Assembly: GCA_012295275.1 (NCBI GenBank)
Contig: CM022676.1
Location: 6,987,219-7,051,218, forward strand
Direction: 5' to 3'
From: Chrysomallon squamiferum
Lineage: Eukaryota; Mollusca; Gastropoda; Neomphalida; Peltospiridae
Length of the DNA stretch: 64,000 nucleotides
In this document: positions 62,544 through 64,000 of the stretch, one piece after another
Layout: each line of letters starts with the position of its first letter
Position numbering within the stretch: the first letter of the stretch is position 1
Notes under the pieces: model-generated
Databases searched by the model: none
What the model was told of the DNA's origin: nothing
Seen by the model: only the letters and a program-made list of their open reading frames with translations
Made by a program: the position numbers and the translations under genes

Positions 62544-63443
62544 TTATGAGTCGAAGAAATTCCCACACTCTGGCGGAAATGTACGAACTGCATCACAACA
62601 TCGCGCTGGCATTGGCATGGCTCGCGATTGGCTTGCAACGACGGGTTTTTCTTCAATCGCCTTCCCACACTGTGGCGGAAACGTACAACCTGCAATCGGT
62701 GGCTGGCGACACGGCGGCTCCCTTATTTCAATTAAGTTATCAGGCCACTGCGTTTCTGCGTCAGTTTTTGGCTCCGGATGACGATACGGCCATTTGACGT
62801 GATCGACGTAGTAATTTAGTGGTGGAATTATCTTGGGCGGGACGCTTTGAAAAAAGTAAATAATAAATAAATAAATTGAAAGGGAGGGCAACATATTTTA
62901 TTACTACTTATCTTTTTCTTTTTTTCTTTTACTTATTTATTTATTTATTTATTTTAAATTATTTTTTTTTTTTATTCTACGCTCTTAATTATATTACACT
63001 GGGGCAGCCATAACCAGTTCGTACGCCATTATCATTATGCATGCTTAAAGAAAGAAAAATAAGACAGAAAAGAAAAGGAAAATACATGTAGGTATAATTT
63101 AAAAGAATTCTCACTAATGTTTGGTAATCGGCCAGTCCAAGTCTGCTAAAGACTGCGACTCGTCTGTCTCTGTGCTCGATTCATCTGGCGTCGTAATTCG
63201 TGAGCTTCTGCATTCTTTCGGCCTAAGATCTTGTTGTTTATGACACGACGATTGCCAAATCGGACTCATCCGACCACTGGACACTGGAGTATTAGGCGGG
63301 ACATGTTGGACATCTTGCTGGACATCTTGCTTATTTTCTTGAACGTTTTCGCGTCGAATACTTTCAGTTACTGGTTTGTGACGACACGGCCAGTTTACCG
63401 CTTCAAGGGATACGTTTCGTTCAGCGCTTTTGTCGACCGACAT
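62544..63443 (-). CDS. Unrecognised two-exon gene with repeated Trp-Pro motifs
   Basis: On the minus strand, exon 1 (63443-63115, start ATG at 63443) would hit a TAG, but a donor TA|GTGAGA splits that codon. Joining it to the acceptor TTTTTCAAAG|C at 62845/62844 gives TAC and keeps the frame open through exon 2 (62844-62544), for 209 residues. The product is hydrophilic, with no signal peptide or membrane segment. It has recurring WP motifs (NWPCRHKP, LDWPITKH, VKWPYRHPEP, TQWPDN), a Gln/Asp/Glu-rich middle (VQENKQDVQQDVQHV) and two copies of TFPP(E/Q)CG about 34 residues apart near the C-terminus. GC content is well above the flanks, as expected of coding DNA. I do not recognise a family. 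Short WP- and Pro-rich motifs occur in some ciliary or sperm microtubule-associated proteins, but that comparison is only an analogy. Confidence 0.6.
62558..62690 (-). repeat. 102-bp-spaced duplication inside the minus-strand gene
   Basis: The plus-strand word TTCCCACACTCTGGCGGAAA (about 62561) recurs as TTCCCACACTGTGGCGGAAA about 102 bp downstream (about 62663). The spacing is a multiple of three, giving the repeated TFPP(E/Q)CG peptides. Confidence 0.85.
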
Positions 63444-63456
63444 TTAACCTCTTTTT

Positions 63457-63457
63457 A

Positions 63458-63508
<51 letters not shown>

Positions 63509-63538
63509 TTTTTGTACGTAAGTCTGAGCCACTACAAT

Positions 63539-63616
<78 letters not shown>

Positions 63617-63640
63617 TAAATAAATAAATAAAAATAATAG
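63457..63640. repeat. AAT and AAAT microsatellites upstream of the minus-strand gene
   Basis: Perfect AAT runs lie at about 63457-63500 and 63541-63612, the second followed by AAAT units. Confidence 0.95.
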
Positions 63641-64000
63641 TAATAATTATAATATGCGGATTTTCTTGTTATCAGTTTTGACTTTATTATTATCTACGAT
63701 TTTCACACGGGGAAGAGTTTGTTAGCATTTAGATAATGTAAAGCTCTACATAAATTTAGTCAGGAAATTACTTACTACGGAATGAAGAAAATGATTTACT
63801 TTAAATTTCAAGTTAAGTAAGTATTGTACCCACCTGTAATTTGCAGGCAACTGTTGTATTTTCGTTAGTTTCATATGACGTATAATATATTAATGGTGAA
63901 ATGACGTCATAAAACAAAATAGGTTTTAAAGATATAATAAATATTAATTTTGTCACAAACAAAATAAATCATTATTAATAAACATATTATCGTTATTAGG
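63641..64000. other. Right-edge non-coding DNA
   Basis: Unique AT-rich sequence contains TGACGT/ATGACGTC words near 63878 and 63900. These could be part of the promoter region of the minus-strand gene, but nothing firmer is visible. Confidence 0.3.

Noticed and set aside
62539-62797. Plus-strand frames of about 80 codons
   Set aside because: They are antisense to exon 2 of the minus-strand WP gene. Codon content and the cross-exon motif favour the minus strand.
63231-63458. 75-codon plus-strand frame
   Set aside because: It is antisense to exon 1 of the WP gene.

Overview
This is nuclear DNA of an animal, most probably a mollusc. It is AT-rich and full of simple repeats, and its genes are split by short introns with GT-AG borders. 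The strongest taxon clue is a short interspersed element at about 50890-51128 whose sequence I recognise as a family abundant in molluscs. A recurrent TTAYCTCCCTT/AAGGGAGRTAA motif and a MACPF-ApeC (apextrin-like) gene agree with that. All assignments come from reading the sequence. No database search was run.

Layout. At 1-223 there may be the tail of a gene cut by the left edge. From 224 to 13430 the DNA is non-coding and carries microsatellites, a CRE/TATA promoter with a possible first exon (3696-4019) and a GC-richer patch with four CACGTG boxes (11500-12300). At 13462-13836 is an NHLH-type (HEN/NSCL) bHLH gene (+). At 17509-24932 is IFT46 (+, 12 exons). At 26410-31587 is a MACPF-ApeC apextrin-like gene (-, 8 exons). 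At 33182-35469 is UFC1 (+, 5 exons). From 35550 to 41400 lies a quiet T-rich intergenic stretch. At 41477-43866 is CNP (+, 3 exons). At 46247-59779 is RBBP5 (+, about 16 exons plus two candidate micro-exons). At 62544-63443 is a small unrecognised two-exon gene (-) with repeated Trp-Pro motifs. The products act in unrelated processes: neural transcription, cilia, innate defence, UFMylation, RNA/cyclic-nucleotide ends and H3K4 methylation. Nothing suggests an operon.

The most unusual signal is a repeated theme. Short tandem duplications spanning an exon-intron border sit beside the real exon in three genes. They occur in IFT46 (exon 7 donor, about five extra copies with GTAAGT donors; exon 6 acceptor), in the MACPF-ApeC gene (exon 5 acceptor, about three copies) and in RBBP5 (exon 11 acceptor, one copy; exon 13 acceptor, about five copies). 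They are decoy splice sites or micro-exon-like units, and they look like raw material for new exons. RBBP5 also appears to use a GC-AG intron.
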